Positions 9,841-19,342 of a stretch of DNA of 64,000 bases are shown here, in pieces. The notes under the pieces were generated by a model. It worked only from the letters and a program-made list of their open reading frames with translations. It was not told the origin of the DNA and made no database searches. Position 1 is the stretch's first letter. Each line of letters opens with the position of its first letter. Location: the NCBI RefSeq assembly GCF_009827055.1, contig NZ_WUMK01000006.1:186001-250000 (forward strand), given 5' to 3'. The stretch is from Shinella kummerowiae (lineage in GTDB: Bacteria; Pseudomonadota; Alphaproteobacteria; Rhizobiales; Rhizobiaceae). Made by a program: the position numbers and the translations under genes.

Positions 9841-10446
9841 TCAAGGCGAGACGCGTGTGAATACGTCCCGGTTCAGCATCAGCCATTGCAGCAGCAGGAT
9901 CGTCTTGGCGTCAACGATGCCGCCGGTAGCAATGAGGCCATAGGCTTCATCGATCGGCATTTCGACGATCTCGATGTCCTCGCCCTCGCCTTCCACGCCG
10001 CCGCCCTGGCCGTCGCGTTGCGCGGCGTCGATGCGGGCGGCAAAGCAACTGACGCGCTCGGTGAGCGTGCCGGGGCTGGAATACATGTCGAAGAGATGGC
10101 GGACATCGCGGACGGTGTAGCCGGTCTCCTCCATCGCCTCGCGGCTAATGGCCTCTTCCGGGCTGTCGTCATCGAGCAGGCCGGCGGGAACTTCGAGCAA
10201 AAAACCATCCGGGTGGCCGCCGAGGAAGGCGCCGGGGCGGAACTGGCGGACCAGGATGGTGGACTGGCGGACGGGATCGACGAGCAGAACGGTCGCGGCG
10301 GCCCCGTGATCGTGCACCTCGCGGTCGAGCCGCTCGACACGGCCATCGGCGCGGATCTGCTCGATGACGAGCGTGCGCAAATGGATGAACCGCTTCCACA
10401 CGGTCGTCTGGTCAACGATGCGGACGGGCGAGGTGTTTGCGAGCAT
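9841..10446 (-). CDS. Nudix hydrolase, NudK/ADP-ribose pyrophosphatase type
   Basis: A 201-residue Nudix protein. The Nudix box GLLDDDSPEEAISREAMEE (about residues 109-127, then TGY) keeps the REUxEE glutamates that bind magnesium, although the position after GLLD differs slightly from the strict consensus. The upstream RQFRPGAFLGG and downstream SSPGTLTERVSCF segments resemble ADP-sugar pyrophosphatases such as NudK and NudF, which cleave GDP-mannose or ADP-ribose. It lies 15 bases downstream of the molybdopterin oxidoreductase gene on the same strand, so it is probably its second cistron. No pathway link between them is evident. Confidence 0.85.
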   Translation of the reverse strand: MLANTSPVRIVDQTTVWKRFIHLRTLVIEQIRADGRVERLDREVHDHGAAATVLLVDPVRQSTILVRQFRPGAFLGGHPDGFLLEVPAGLLDDDSPEEAISREAMEETGYTVRDVRHLFDMYSSPGTLTERVSCFAARIDAAQRDGQGGGVEGEGEDIEIVEMPIDEAYGLIATGGIVDAKTILLLQWLMLNRDVFTRVSP

Positions 10447-10461
10447 GGAAAATCCTTCGGG

Positions 10462-12576
10462 TCAGGCCTTGCGCAGCCAGACGCGGTTGTCGTGGAAGGC
10501 GGCGCCGCCATAGGGGGCGACGGGGTCGGCCCCCGTCAGGACATTGATGCCCTCGCCGTCGAGATGGGCGGAATTCGGCCAGATGCCTTCGGCGATCAGC
10601 ACGCCCGGCTTCACGCTGTCGGTGATTTTTGCGTGCAGGCGGATGTCGCCGCGCACATTGCCGAGGCGAACGACATCGCCCTCCTCGAGACCGTTCGCCG
10701 TTGCATCCTGCGGATGGATCATCACTTCCGGCCGGCCCTCGCGATCGCGTGAGCCCTTCGTCTCGGTGAAGGTCGAGTTGAGGAACATGCGGGCCGGTGA
10801 CGTGGCGAGCCGGAACGGATGCTCTTCATCCGCCGTCTCGATGATGTCGACGTGGTCCGGGAAAGCCGGCAGCGCCTCGTGCGGGCCAAACGCGCCGAGC
10901 ACTTTCGGCGGCTTGTTGGGCGCGGGCGTGGTGGTCCAGTTCGGGCTGAAGCGGAACTTTCCATCCGGGAAGCCAAAACCCTTGGAAAAGTGCGCCGTCT
11001 CGAAATCCGGCTGGCAATCGATCCACTTGTCGTCCTTCAAGCCGTCGAAGTCCGTGTCGTAATAGGGCAGCATGCGGGTGATGTGCTCCTGCTCCGACAG
11101 GCCGAAGCCCGGCAGGTCGGCGACGCCGAGACGTTTTGCCAGCTCCTCGATGACGAAGAGGTTGGTTCGCACCATAGCAGGCGGTTCGACGAGTTTCGGG
11201 CCGAGCATGATGTGCTGATGGCCACCGCCGCGATAGATATCGTCATGCTCGACGAACATGGTGGCCGGCAGCACGATATCGGCGAATTTCGCCGTGTCGG
11301 TCATGAACTGCTCGTGCACGGCGACGAAGAGATCATCGCGCAGAAAACCCTGCTTCACGAGGCGCTGCTCGGGCGCGACATTCACCGGATTGGTGTTCTG
11401 GATAAGCATGGCGGTGACGGGGCCGCGATTACGCAAGGCCACGGCATCGCCGGTGAGGATCCGGCCGATCTGCGACTGGTCGAGCATGCGGATATCCGGG
11501 TCGACGAGCTTCATGCCCATCAACTCGCTCTTGCGCAGGTGGAAGATGCCGGAATTGCTGTGGAAGGCGCCGCCGCCTTCATATTGCCAGGAGCCGAGCA
11601 CGGTGGCGATGGAAAGGGCAGCATGCATGGACACCGCGCCATTGCGGCTGCGGGTAAAACCATAACCGAGACGGAAATAGCTCTTCTTCGTGCGCCCGAC
11701 GAGAGCCGCGAAGGCTTCGATCTGCTCGACGGTGAGGCCGGTGATCTCTGCTGCCCAGTGCGGATTGCGGGTTGCCAGATGCGCTTCCAGGCCGGCCGGG
11801 TCGTCGGCGAATTCCGCCATATAGGCACGGTCGGCGTAACCGTCGCGGAAAGCGACATGCATGACGGCGCAGGCGAGCGCCGCGTCAGTGCCGGGCCTCA
11901 GCTTCAGTGCCAGGTCGGCCTGCTTCATCGTCGGGTTGTCGTAGATGTCGATGACAACAATCTTGGCGCCGCGTTCCTTGCGGGCCTTGACCGCATGGGT
12001 CATCACGTTGACCTGCGTGGCGACCGCATTGGTGCCCCAGATGACCACGCAGTCGGATTTCGCCATCTCGCGCGGATCAGGGCCGCGCAAGGTGCCGGCA
12101 CCCATGGTGAAGCCGGTCCAGGCGGGATTGGTGCAGATGGAATCGAAGAAGCCGGAATAGCGCTTGGCATGGCGCAGACGCTCGATGGAATCGCGCTGCA
12201 CGAGGCCCATCGTGCCGGCATAATAGTAGGGCCAGACGGCTTCGACGCCGTGCGCCTGTTCGGCCTTGACAAAGTTTTCCGCGATGGCGTCGAGCGCGGC
12301 ATCCCAGGAGATGTCGGCCCATTCGCCGCCGCCCTTTTCGCCCTTGCGCACCAAAGGCTTCATCAGCCGGTCGGGATGGTAGAGGCGCTCGGCGTAGCGC
12401 GCCACCTTGGCGCAGATGACGCCGGCCGTGTAGCTGTTGTCGGCGCTGCCCTTGAGGCGGCCGATGCGGCCATCGGCGCCGATCTCGACATCGAGCGCGC
12501 AGGTCGAGGGACAGTCGTGCGGACAGGCCGAATGGCCGATGCGCGGTTTTCCAAGATGGGGGGTCGCAACGTTCAT
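10462..12576 (-). CDS. Molybdopterin oxidoreductase family protein (4Fe-4S)
   Basis: A 704-residue cytoplasmic DMSO-reductase-family enzyme with a bis-MGD molybdenum site. The N-terminal 4Fe-4S motif is Cys18-x3-Cys22-x3-Cys26 with a fourth cysteine in GVICAK near residue 55. The later segments QNTNPVNVAPEQ, DIVLPATMFVEHDD and a C-terminal molydopterin dinucleotide-binding domain (LATSPARMFLNSTF) are typical. No twin-arginine signal is present, so it is not exported. No electron-transfer subunit is adjacent, so the substrate and electron partner are unknown. The moaD-moaE cofactor genes lie 7 kb away in the same window. Confidence 0.88.
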   Translation of the reverse strand: MNVATPHLGKPRIGHSACPHDCPSTCALDVEIGADGRIGRLKGSADNSYTAGVICAKVARYAERLYHPDRLMKPLVRKGEKGGGEWADISWDAALDAIAENFVKAEQAHGVEAVWPYYYAGTMGLVQRDSIERLRHAKRYSGFFDSICTNPAWTGFTMGAGTLRGPDPREMAKSDCVVIWGTNAVATQVNVMTHAVKARKERGAKIVVIDIYDNPTMKQADLALKLRPGTDAALACAVMHVAFRDGYADRAYMAEFADDPAGLEAHLATRNPHWAAEITGLTVEQIEAFAALVGRTKKSYFRLGYGFTRSRNGAVSMHAALSIATVLGSWQYEGGGAFHSNSGIFHLRKSELMGMKLVDPDIRMLDQSQIGRILTGDAVALRNRGPVTAMLIQNTNPVNVAPEQRLVKQGFLRDDLFVAVHEQFMTDTAKFADIVLPATMFVEHDDIYRGGGHQHIMLGPKLVEPPAMVRTNLFVIEELAKRLGVADLPGFGLSEQEHITRMLPYYDTDFDGLKDDKWIDCQPDFETAHFSKGFGFPDGKFRFSPNWTTTPAPNKPPKVLGAFGPHEALPAFPDHVDIIETADEEHPFRLATSPARMFLNSTFTETKGSRDREGRPEVMIHPQDATANGLEEGDVVRLGNVRGDIRLHAKITDSVKPGVLIAEGIWPNSAHLDGEGINVLTGADPVAPYGGAAFHDNRVWLRKA

Positions 12577-12679
12577 GGCTTTTCTATATTGCAGAGCTTG
12601 GATGGCCTAAAGGCAAATCATTCTATCATCGCAACAATTCATCGTCGCATCAGGGCGTTTGATCGCCGCGGGGACCCGC

Positions 12680-13540
12680 ATGAACTATCGCCACATCTAC
12701 CATGCCGGCAATTTCGCGGACGTGCTGAAACACGCCGTGCTGGCCCGCCTCGTCACCTATATGCAGGCGAAGGACAAGGCGTTTCGCGTGCTCGACACCC
12801 ATGCCGGCATCGGGCTCTACGATCTGTCCAGCGACGAGGCGCAGAAGACCGGCGAATGGCTGGACGGCATCGGCCGGCTGCTCGACGCCGACATGCCGGC
12901 GCCGATCGCCGAAATCCTCGCGCCCTACTTGAAGGCCGTTCACGAACTGAATCCGCATGGCGGGCTAACCTATTATCCCGGCTCGCCAAAACTGGCGCGC
13001 ATGCTCTTCCGCCCGCAGGACCGGTTGTCGGCGATGGAACTGCACCCGGACGACTACGAGACGCTGCATCGCCTGTTCGACGGCGATTTCCAAAGCCGCA
13101 TCACCCATCTCGACGGCTGGCTGTCACTCGGCGCACACCTGCCGCCCAAGGAGAAGCGCGGCATCGTGCTGGTCGATCCGCCCTTCGAGATCGAGGGTGA
13201 ATATGAGCGGCTGGTGGACGGGCTGGAAAAGGCCGTGCGGCGTTTTGCCGGCGGGGTCTATTGCCTGTGGTATCCGCTGAAGAAGAACGCGCCCATCGCG
13301 GCCTTCCACAAGGCGCTGAAGGAGACGGGCATCGCCAAGATGCTCTGCGCGGAACTTACGGTCAGGAGCGACCGCGACACGACGGGCCTGACCGGCTCCG
13401 GCCTCATCGTCGTCAATCCGCCCTTCACGCTGAAGCAGGAACTCGACGTACTCTTGCCCTTCCTGAAGGAGCGGCTGGCACAGGACCGGTTTGCGTCCGC
13501 ACGCGCCTTCTGGCTCACCGGCGAAACGAAGGCCTCTTGA
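12680..13540 (+). CDS. rlmJ: 23S rRNA (adenine2030-N6)-methyltransferase RlmJ
   Basis: A 286-residue SAM-dependent methyltransferase. The diagnostic N-terminus MNYRHIYHAGNFADVLKH, the LDTHAGIGLYDL nucleotide loop (about 38-49) and the catalytic Asp166-Pro-Pro-Phe motif match RlmJ, which methylates A2030 of 23S rRNA. I chose the ATG at 12680 because the family motif starts at residue 1; an upstream ATG at 12659 adds seven unrelated residues. It is transcribed divergently from the molybdopterin enzyme, with about 100 bases between them. Confidence 0.95.
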   Translation: MNYRHIYHAGNFADVLKHAVLARLVTYMQAKDKAFRVLDTHAGIGLYDLSSDEAQKTGEWLDGIGRLLDADMPAPIAEILAPYLKAVHELNPHGGLTYYPGSPKLARMLFRPQDRLSAMELHPDDYETLHRLFDGDFQSRITHLDGWLSLGAHLPPKEKRGIVLVDPPFEIEGEYERLVDGLEKAVRRFAGGVYCLWYPLKKNAPIAAFHKALKETGIAKMLCAELTVRSDRDTTGLTGSGLIVVNPPFTLKQELDVLLPFLKERLAQDRFASARAFWLTGETKAS

Positions 13541-13585
13541 CCTTTGCCTGCCGACGACAACAATCTCGCCGGGAATCGGGAGACC

Positions 13586-13993
13586 ATGATGAAGCCTCTT
13601 CTTGCAGTCGCGCTCGGGCTGGCGTTTTCGGCGCTTTTGGCCGGCAATGCCGCGGCAAGCCCGCATGATGCCTGCCGGCGCCCCTCGACGCTGAACCACA
13701 TTACCAAGAATTTCCGGGACAAGACCGCGCCCTTCCTGCAAACCGGGACGGAAATCGCTCGGATCCACAGCACGCGCATGAGCCGGTATCAGCCGCGCAC
13801 CAAGGACATTTCCTCCGTCGAGCGGGAATATTGCCACGCCAAGGTCGCGCTGACCGACGGCCAGCAGCGCGATCTCTGGTATGTCGTGCAATGGGGCCTG
13901 GGTTTTGCCGGCAGCGGCTACAAGATCGACTTCTGCGTTTCCGGCCTCGACCCCTGGCATGTCTATGGTGCCGATTGCCGCTCGTTGCGTTGA
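13586..13993 (+). CDS. Small secreted protein of unknown function
   Basis: A protein of 135 residues with a signal peptide of about 23 residues ending in AAAS. The mature part has four cysteines (in DACRR, REYCHAK, IDFCVSG and GADCRSL), consistent with two periplasmic disulfides, and ends LDPWHVYGADCRSLR. I do not recognise a family. ATG codons at 13586 and 13589 are both possible starts. Its stop codon is only three bases before the RNase T2 gene, so the two are almost certainly co-translated. A role in folding or restraining the RNase is possible but is pure inference. Confidence 0.75.
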   Translation: MMKPLLAVALGLAFSALLAGNAAASPHDACRRPSTLNHITKNFRDKTAPFLQTGTEIARIHSTRMSRYQPRTKDISSVEREYCHAKVALTDGQQRDLWYVVQWGLGFAGSGYKIDFCVSGLDPWHVYGADCRSLR

Positions 13994-13996
13994 GCG

Positions 13997-14731
13997 ATGA
14001 TGCCAACCGCAACGTCCTCGCCCAAACGCACAACCGCCCTTCTCTTCGCGGCAATTGCGGCGCTGGTTGTCGCGGGCTGCAGCGACGACAAACCGGCCGA
14101 AAAAAGCAAGGCGGAAACCACCCACAAGGTGCCGGAAACGGCAACGCGCGTTCCCCTCGGCAAGGGGTTTGATTTCTACGTGCTCTCCCTGTCCTGGTCA
14201 CCGACCTGGTGCGCCGGCAACGATGCCGGAGGCCGCACGCAGCAATGTCGCCGGGGCGAAAACAACGGGTTCATCGTGCATGGGCTCTGGCCGCAGAACG
14301 ACCGGGGTTATCCGGAGTTCTGCCCGACCCGCGAGCCTGACCGCGTGCCCGAAGGTCTCGGCCGCACCGTTCTGGACATCATTCCGTCGATGGGCCTTGT
14401 CGGTCACCAGTGGCGCAAACACGGCAGTTGTTCCGGCCTCAGCCAGAAGGACTATTTTTCCGTTGTTCGCGCGGCGCGGCAACGCATCACGGTTCCGGCC
14501 GAACTGGAGGTCCGCCGCGACGCTAGCCGCCTTGCCCCCGATGCGGTGGAACAGGCCTTCATCGCCGCCAATCCGGGCCTCGAGCGCAAAGGCATTGCCG
14601 TCACCTGCGAGGGTGGGCAGCTCGAGGAGGTGCGGATCTGCCTGAACCGGGACCTGTCACCCCGCCCCTGCCCCGAAGTCGACCGTGCAGCCTGCCGCGC
14701 GAAGTCCATCGAACAGCCGCCTATCCGCTAG
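13997..14731 (+). CDS. Ribonuclease T2 family lipoprotein
   Basis: A 244-residue RNase T2/RNase I homologue. Conserved active-site segment 1 is HGLWPQ (95-100) and segment 2 is HQWRKHGSC (137-145), giving the catalytic trio His95, His137 and His142. The N-terminus is a lipoprotein signal with lipobox VAGC (Cys28) followed by SD. That predicts a membrane-anchored periplasmic enzyme rather than a freely soluble one like E. coli RNase I. Multiple cysteines in the mature protein suggest disulfides. RNase T2 enzymes cut RNA with little base preference, so a periplasmic location fits RNA scavenging. Two ATGs in tandem (13997, 14000) are alternative starts. Confidence 0.9.
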   Translation: MMPTATSSPKRTTALLFAAIAALVVAGCSDDKPAEKSKAETTHKVPETATRVPLGKGFDFYVLSLSWSPTWCAGNDAGGRTQQCRRGENNGFIVHGLWPQNDRGYPEFCPTREPDRVPEGLGRTVLDIIPSMGLVGHQWRKHGSCSGLSQKDYFSVVRAARQRITVPAELEVRRDASRLAPDAVEQAFIAANPGLERKGIAVTCEGGQLEEVRICLNRDLSPRPCPEVDRAACRAKSIEQPPIR

Positions 14732-14779
14732 CATGCCCCAAAGGATCATGCGTCAATCCGAAAAACACAGGACCATGCC

Positions 14780-15370
14780 ATGAAGATTTTCTATTCCACC
14801 ACCTCACCCTATTCCACCAAGGTGCGCATGGCGGCGCACTTTGCCGGCCTGCCTGCGGAATCGGTCGCCGTCGACACCAATGCCGACCCGGCGGACCTGC
14901 TGGCCGCCAACCCGCTGGGAAAGATTCCGGCCCTCATGACGGATGACGGGCTTGCTGTCTACGACAGCCGGGCGATCATGAACTATATCGACCGCCAGAC
15001 CCGCGGTTCGCTGTACCCGCGCAATGCCGCCAAGCGCACCGAGGTGGACGTGCTGGAGGCGACGGCCGACGGGATCTGCGACTGTCTGCTCGCCATCGTC
15101 TACGAACGACGCTCCCGGCCGGAGGACAAGGTTCACCAGCCGTGGATCGACCGGCAGTGGCAGAAGGCGGAGCGCGGGCTCGACCATCTGGAAGCCAACA
15201 TGCCGCGGCTCGGCAAGAAGCCGAATGCCGGCCATTTCGCGCTTGCCGCCCTGCTGCGCTACATCGAGCTGCGTTTTGCCGGCAAGTGGCAGCGCGGCCG
15301 GCCGAAGCTGAAGCGTTATCTCGCACGTTTCGAAGCGGTGTTCCCGGACTACGCGCAATTCAAGGACTGA
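14780..15370 (+). CDS. Glutathione S-transferase family protein
   Basis: A 196-residue GST with a thioredoxin-like N-terminal domain (KIFYSTTSPYSTKVRMAAH) and an all-helical C-terminal domain. Ser/Thr residues in SPYSTK occupy the site where the catalytic residue of bacterial GSTs lies, and NPLGKIPAL carries the conserved cis-proline. YDSRAIMNYI supplies the usual glutathione-contacting serine. The substrate cannot be inferred. It is followed immediately by a strong bidirectional terminator. Confidence 0.88.
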   Translation: MKIFYSTTSPYSTKVRMAAHFAGLPAESVAVDTNADPADLLAANPLGKIPALMTDDGLAVYDSRAIMNYIDRQTRGSLYPRNAAKRTEVDVLEATADGICDCLLAIVYERRSRPEDKVHQPWIDRQWQKAERGLDHLEANMPRLGKKPNAGHFALAALLRYIELRFAGKWQRGRPKLKRYLARFEAVFPDYAQFKD

Positions 15371-15374
15371 GCAC

Positions 15375-15404
15375 AAAAAAGGCCGGGCTTTCGCCCGGCC
15401 TTTT
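15375..15404. terminator. Bidirectional intrinsic terminator
   Basis: A perfect 8-bp stem GGCCGGGC/GCCCGGCC with a TTTC loop, flanked by six A on the left and four T on the right. It serves the GST gene on the plus strand and the convergent outer-membrane protein gene on the minus strand. Confidence 0.92.
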
Positions 15405-15423
15405 CCATTCGGAGCCGTGTGGC

Positions 15424-16065
15424 TTAGAACTTGACGCCGAGACCGACGCGAACGCTGTGGTCTTCGAAGCCGGACTTCACCTTGGTGCCACCGAGGTCGA
15501 AGCTCTTCTTCTGGTAGTCGCTGTAGCGGTATTCGACGCGCGCCGTGATGTTGTTCGTCACGAAGGCTTCCGCACCAACGCCAGCCGTCCAGCCGACCAT
15601 GTTGCGGTCGTCCTTGCCGGCAGCATTCTTCATTTCGGCATTCGTGCCAGCAACACCGGCGGTGCCGTAGACGAGGACCGGGTTCAGGTCGATACCGACG
15701 CGACCGCGGATCGAGCCGTTGATGCCCTGCTTGGCCTTCAAGCCGCCATGCTTGGAATCGACGCCCGAGTAGTTCAGGTCGGCTTCACCACCGTAGACGA
15801 GCTGGCCGTCCTGCATGTTGTAGCCGCCGTAAACGCCGCCGCCCATGCCGTTGGCCTTGGCCTTGCCCTGCTTGCTGAAGTCACCGCGCTGCCAGCTGGC
15901 CGTACCACCGGCATAGGCGCCAGCCCAGTTGCCGGTTGCAACCGGCTCGGAATATTCAGCGGCCGGAGCCTGAGGAACTTCGTCGATGGCGTCAGCGGCC
16001 TGAGCGGCCTGGAAAGCGACCATCGAAACGGTGGAAGCGATGAGGGTGGCGATAAGTGTACGCAT
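15424..16065 (-). CDS. Outer-membrane beta-barrel protein (Omp25/RopB-like)
   Basis: A 213-residue protein with a signal peptide of about 23 residues (ending QAAQA) followed by a short proline/glutamate-rich linker and an eight-stranded-barrel-type sequence of alternating residues. The pattern GNWAGAYAGG near the start, GRVGIDLNPVLVYGTAGVA, and a C-terminal ARVEYRYSDY...VGLGVKF ending in phenylalanine are typical of the Omp25/Omp31/RopB family of rhizobia and brucellae. Such proteins are abundant envelope components. It is monocistronic, with a long AT-richer leader region upstream and a shared terminator downstream. Confidence 0.92.
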   Translation of the reverse strand: MRTLIATLIASTVSMVAFQAAQAADAIDEVPQAPAAEYSEPVATGNWAGAYAGGTASWQRGDFSKQGKAKANGMGGGVYGGYNMQDGQLVYGGEADLNYSGVDSKHGGLKAKQGINGSIRGRVGIDLNPVLVYGTAGVAGTNAEMKNAAGKDDRNMVGWTAGVGAEAFVTNNITARVEYRYSDYQKKSFDLGGTKVKSGFEDHSVRVGLGVKF

Positions 16066-16400
16066 GATATTCTCCTTTACTAAACGACGCCCTCTGTTGG
16101 GAGGCGTTCGGGCATCGTCATTTCCAATTCAGTCCCGCCCGGTTGAGGTGAAATTGAATAAAGATTGAGGAATTGAAAGAGCCAAAATGTGAAATCATTG
16201 TGGCAGACGCGCGGCACAATTTTGATGTGACTTTTGAACAACATGGCATTCATTAACCATGATTTGAACAAGCGCGAAATCCGGTAAAATCTACTTCAAA
16301 TTACTTTGAAGTTGCCTTTGCGGTTAATTTTTCCGCAACCAATTGTCCGAGGGAGTTTAAGCCTGCGCAAGGATGGCTATATCTTTGACCGGTTAATCAA
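16066..16400. other. AT-rich divergent intergenic region, omp / SDR
   Basis: A 335-base non-coding region noticeably richer in A and T than its surroundings, lying between the divergent outer-membrane protein gene and the SDR gene. It should contain both promoters and the omp 5' leader. It also holds an 18-bp perfect palindrome at 16294-16311. I could not assign -35/-10 boxes with confidence. Confidence 0.55.
16294..16311. repeat. 18-bp palindrome, possible operator
   Basis: Perfect inverted repeat CTTCAAA-TTAC-TTTGAAG, about 90 bases upstream of the SDR start. The 7-bp arms and 4-base spacer fit a dimeric regulator site or a small RNA hairpin. No regulator gene is adjacent. Confidence 0.4.
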
Positions 16401-17189
16401 ATGAATCGGCAGGATGGATTTTTGTTGAAGAAGCCCTTGAAGACGGCCCTGGTGACGGGCGGCGCCAAACGCATCGGCAAAGCCATCGTCGACGACCTGG
16501 CAGCGAACGGCTTTACCGTCGCCATCCATGCCAACGAATCCACCGCGGACGCCGAGGCGCTTGCCCGCAACCTCAGCGCGCAGGGCGTGACGGCCGCCGT
16601 GGTGCAATGCGACCTTTCGGACGGCGTGGCGACGGGCAGGCTGATTGCTGCCGCCGCCGCAGCCATCGGCCCGCTCGACCTTCTCGTCAACAATGCCTCC
16701 CTCTTCAAGCCCGACACGGTCACCGCCTTCGACGACGCGCTGTGGGACCGGCATTTCGCCGTGCATGTGAAGGCGCCGTCCATCCTCGCCCGCGACTTCG
16801 TGCGCCAGCTTCCGGACGGGGTGGCCGGCTCGATCGTCAACATCATCGACCAGCGGGTCTGGAACCCGACGCCGCGCTACTATTCCTATACGCTCTCCAA
16901 ATCGGCCCTGTGGATGGCGACCCGCACCATGGCGCAGAGCTTTGCGCCGCGCGTGCGCGTCAACGCCATCGGCCCCGGCCCGTCGCTGCCGAACGAGCGG
17001 CAGGACGATGCCGCTTTCCAGGCCCAGGTGGAGGGCCTGATCCTGCGCAAGGGGCCTGCACTCGACGAATTTGGCCGCACAGTTCGCTTTTTGTTCGACA
17101 CGCCATCGATAACGGGGCAAATGATAGCCCTCGACGGCGGGCAGCATCTCGCCTGGGAAACCCCCGACGTCGCGGAGATCGCGGAATGA
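16401..17189 (+). CDS. SDR-family oxidoreductase, FolM/pteridine-reductase-like
   Basis: A 262-residue short-chain dehydrogenase. The cofactor loop is [11 protein letters not shown] (19-29), in which TGxxxRIG is the form found in pteridine reductases and FolM rather than the usual TGxxxGIG. An arginine there favours NADPH. The NNAS motif and a YTLSK active-site pair follow. C-terminal [12 protein letters not shown] is typical of the family. It may therefore reduce dihydrofolate or dihydromonapterin, but a generic SDR role is not excluded. Its stop overlaps the uvrC start, so the two genes are coupled. Confidence 0.82.
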   Translation: MNRQDGFLLKKPLKTALVTGGAKRIGKAIVDDLAANGFTVAIHANESTADAEALARNLSAQGVTAAVVQCDLSDGVATGRLIAAAAAAIGPLDLLVNNASLFKPDTVTAFDDALWDRHFAVHVKAPSILARDFVRQLPDGVAGSIVNIIDQRVWNPTPRYYSYTLSKSALWMATRTMAQSFAPRVRVNAIGPGPSLPNERQDDAAFQAQVEGLILRKGPALDEFGRTVRFLFDTPSITGQMIALDGGQHLAWETPDVAEIAE

Positions 17190-19237
17190 CTGGCCGGAAG
17201 GTGGAGGATGGCGGCATCCTCTATGACGAGACCGAAACGGACGACGAGGACGAGCTTCTAGAAAGCCCGGCGACGGGCACCGCTGCGCCCGCCGTCGCCA
17301 CACCCGGCATCGACTGGAACGAAGGCGGCGATGTGCCGGAAGGCGTGACCGGCGCCGCGCTGATCGAGTTCTTCGTCAAGCGCCTGCCGAACAGCCCCGG
17401 CGTCTACCGCATGTTCAATGCCGATGGCGACGTGCTCTATGTCGGCAAGGCGCGCAGCCTGAAGAAGCGCGTGACGAATTATGCGCAGGGCCGCGTGCAC
17501 TCCAACCGCATCGCCCAGATGGTGCGCCAGACGGCGAACATGGAGTTCGTCACCACGCGCACCGAGACCGAGGCGCTGCTGCTCGAAGCCAACCTCATCA
17601 AGCGCCTGCGCCCGCGCTTCAACGTGCTTCTGCGCGACGACAAGTCGTTTCCCTATATTCTGCTGACCGGCGACAGCCGGGCGCCGGCGATCTTCAAGCA
17701 TCGCGGCGCGCGCAGCCGCAAGGGCGACTATTTCGGTCCCTTCGCCTCCGCCGGCGCCGTAGGCCGCACCATCAACTCGCTGCAGCGCGCCTTCCTGTTG
17801 CGCACCTGCACCGACAGCGTGTTTGAAAGCCGCACGCGCCCCTGCTTGCTCTATCAGATCAAGCGCTGTTCCGGCCCCTGCACGAACGAGATCCGCGATG
17901 CGGACTATGGCGAGCTGGTGCAGGAGGCGAAGGACTTCCTTTCCGGCAAGAGCCAGAAGGTGAAAGCGCATATGGCGGACGCCATGAACGCCGCCGCCGA
18001 GGACCTGGATTTCGAACGCGCCGCCGTCTATCGCGACCGGCTGGCCGCCCTCAGCCACGTCCAGAGCCACCAAGGCATCAATCCCGCCGGCGTGGAAGAG
18101 GCCGACATCTTCGCCATCCATCATGAAGGCGGCGTGTCCTGCATCCAGGTGTTCTTCTTCCGCACCGGGCAGAACTGGGGCAATCGCGCCTATTTCCCCA
18201 AGGCCGACCCACAGTTGACGGGTGCCGAGGTATTGAACGCCTTCCTCGCCCAGTTCTACGACGACAAGCCCTGTCCCCGGCAAATCCTGCTGTCGGAGAC
18301 GGTCGAGGAGATGGACCTGCTGGCGCAGGCGCTGTCCGAGCGCTCGAACTACAAGGTGACGATCTCCGTGCCGCAGCGCGGCGAGAAGAAGGATCTCGTC
18401 GACCATGTCGTGGCCAATGCCCGCGAGGCGCATGGCCGCAAGCTGGCGGAGACCGCCTCGCAGTCGCGCCTGCTGGAAGGGTTCGCCGCGACCTTCAAGC
18501 TGCCCTATGTGCCGCGCCGCATCGAGATCTACGACAACTCGCACATCATGGGCACCAACGCCGTCGGCGGCATGGTGGTGGCGGGGCCGGAAGGTTTCGT
18601 GAAGGGCCAGTACCGCAAGTTCAACATCAAATCGACCGACATCACGCCCGGTGACGATTTCGGCATGATGAAGGAAGTGATGACCCGGCGCTTCGCCCGC
18701 CTGATCAAGGAAGAGGGCCTGCCGGACCGCAGCGCCACCGATGCCGGCGCGGAAGCCGCCGACCTGCCCTTCCCCGCCTGGCCGGACGTCATCCTCATCG
18801 ATGGCGGCCAGGGCCAGATGACCGCGGTGCGCGCCATCCTGGAAGAGCTCGGCATCACCGACCAGGTGGTCGCCATCGGCGTCGCCAAGGGGGCCGACCG
18901 CGAGGCCGGGCGCGAGCGCTTCTTCATGCGCGGCACACCGGATTTCTCGCTGCCGCCGCGCGACCCCGTGCTCTATTTCGTGCAGCGCCTGCGCGACGAG
19001 GCCCACCGCTTCGCCATCGGCTCGCACCGCGCCCGGCGCAAGAAGGAAATGGTGAAGAACCCGCTCGACGAGATCGCCGGCATCGGCCCCACGCGCAAGC
19101 GCGCCCTGCTCCAGCATTTCGGCACCGCCAAGGCCGTCTCCCGCGCCGCGATGACCGACATGATGGCGGTCGAAGGCATTTCCGAAAGCGTCGCCCGCCT
19201 CGTCTACAACCACTTCCACGACTATGCGGCGGGATAG
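17186..19237 (+). CDS. uvrC: Excinuclease ABC subunit C
   Basis: A 683-residue UvrC, the dual-incision nuclease of nucleotide excision repair. After an acidic, low-complexity N-terminal extension of about 60 residues the GIY-YIG domain begins at [10 protein letters not shown]...[18 protein letters not shown] motif ([15 protein letters not shown]) binds UvrB, then the RNase-H-like endonuclease domain ([27 protein letters not shown]), and a C-terminal helix-hairpin-helix ([17 protein letters not shown]). I chose the ATG at 17186, which overlaps the SDR stop; longer in-frame starts run through the SDR gene in another frame and are not credible. Confidence 0.96.
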   Translation: MTGRKVEDGGILYDETETDDEDELLESPATGTAAPAVATPGIDWNEGGDVPEGVTGAALIEFFVKRLPNSPGVYRMFNADGDVLYVGKARSLKKRVTNYAQGRVHSNRIAQMVRQTANMEFVTTRTETEALLLEANLIKRLRPRFNVLLRDDKSFPYILLTGDSRAPAIFKHRGARSRKGDYFGPFASAGAVGRTINSLQRAFLLRTCTDSVFESRTRPCLLYQIKRCSGPCTNEIRDADYGELVQEAKDFLSGKSQKVKAHMADAMNAAAEDLDFERAAVYRDRLAALSHVQSHQGINPAGVEEADIFAIHHEGGVSCIQVFFFRTGQNWGNRAYFPKADPQLTGAEVLNAFLAQFYDDKPCPRQILLSETVEEMDLLAQALSERSNYKVTISVPQRGEKKDLVDHVVANAREAHGRKLAETASQSRLLEGFAATFKLPYVPRRIEIYDNSHIMGTNAVGGMVVAGPEGFVKGQYRKFNIKSTDITPGDDFGMMKEVMTRRFARLIKEEGLPDRSATDAGAEAADLPFPAWPDVILIDGGQGQMTAVRAILEELGITDQVVAIGVAKGADREAGRERFFMRGTPDFSLPPRDPVLYFVQRLRDEAHRFAIGSHRARRKKEMVKNPLDEIAGIGPTRKRALLQHFGTAKAVSRAAMTDMMAVEGISESVARLVYNHFHDYAAG

Positions 19238-19342
19238 CGCATCGGCTCACCGTAAATTCGCCAAGAATTGCCGGAAACAAGGTTGACGGCGCTGTCACAA
19301 AGACCTCATCTAGCCGGCAACACTGTCGAGACTGAAGAATCC

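Noticed and set aside
10819-13200. 793-codon plus-strand frame across the molybdopterin oxidoreductase and rlmJ starts
   Set aside because: Antisense to a clearly recognisable enzyme and overlapping rlmJ in another frame; no family features.
17258-19219. 653-codon frame antisense to uvrC
   Set aside because: Shadow of uvrC; composition is His/Arg/Gly-rich with no motif.
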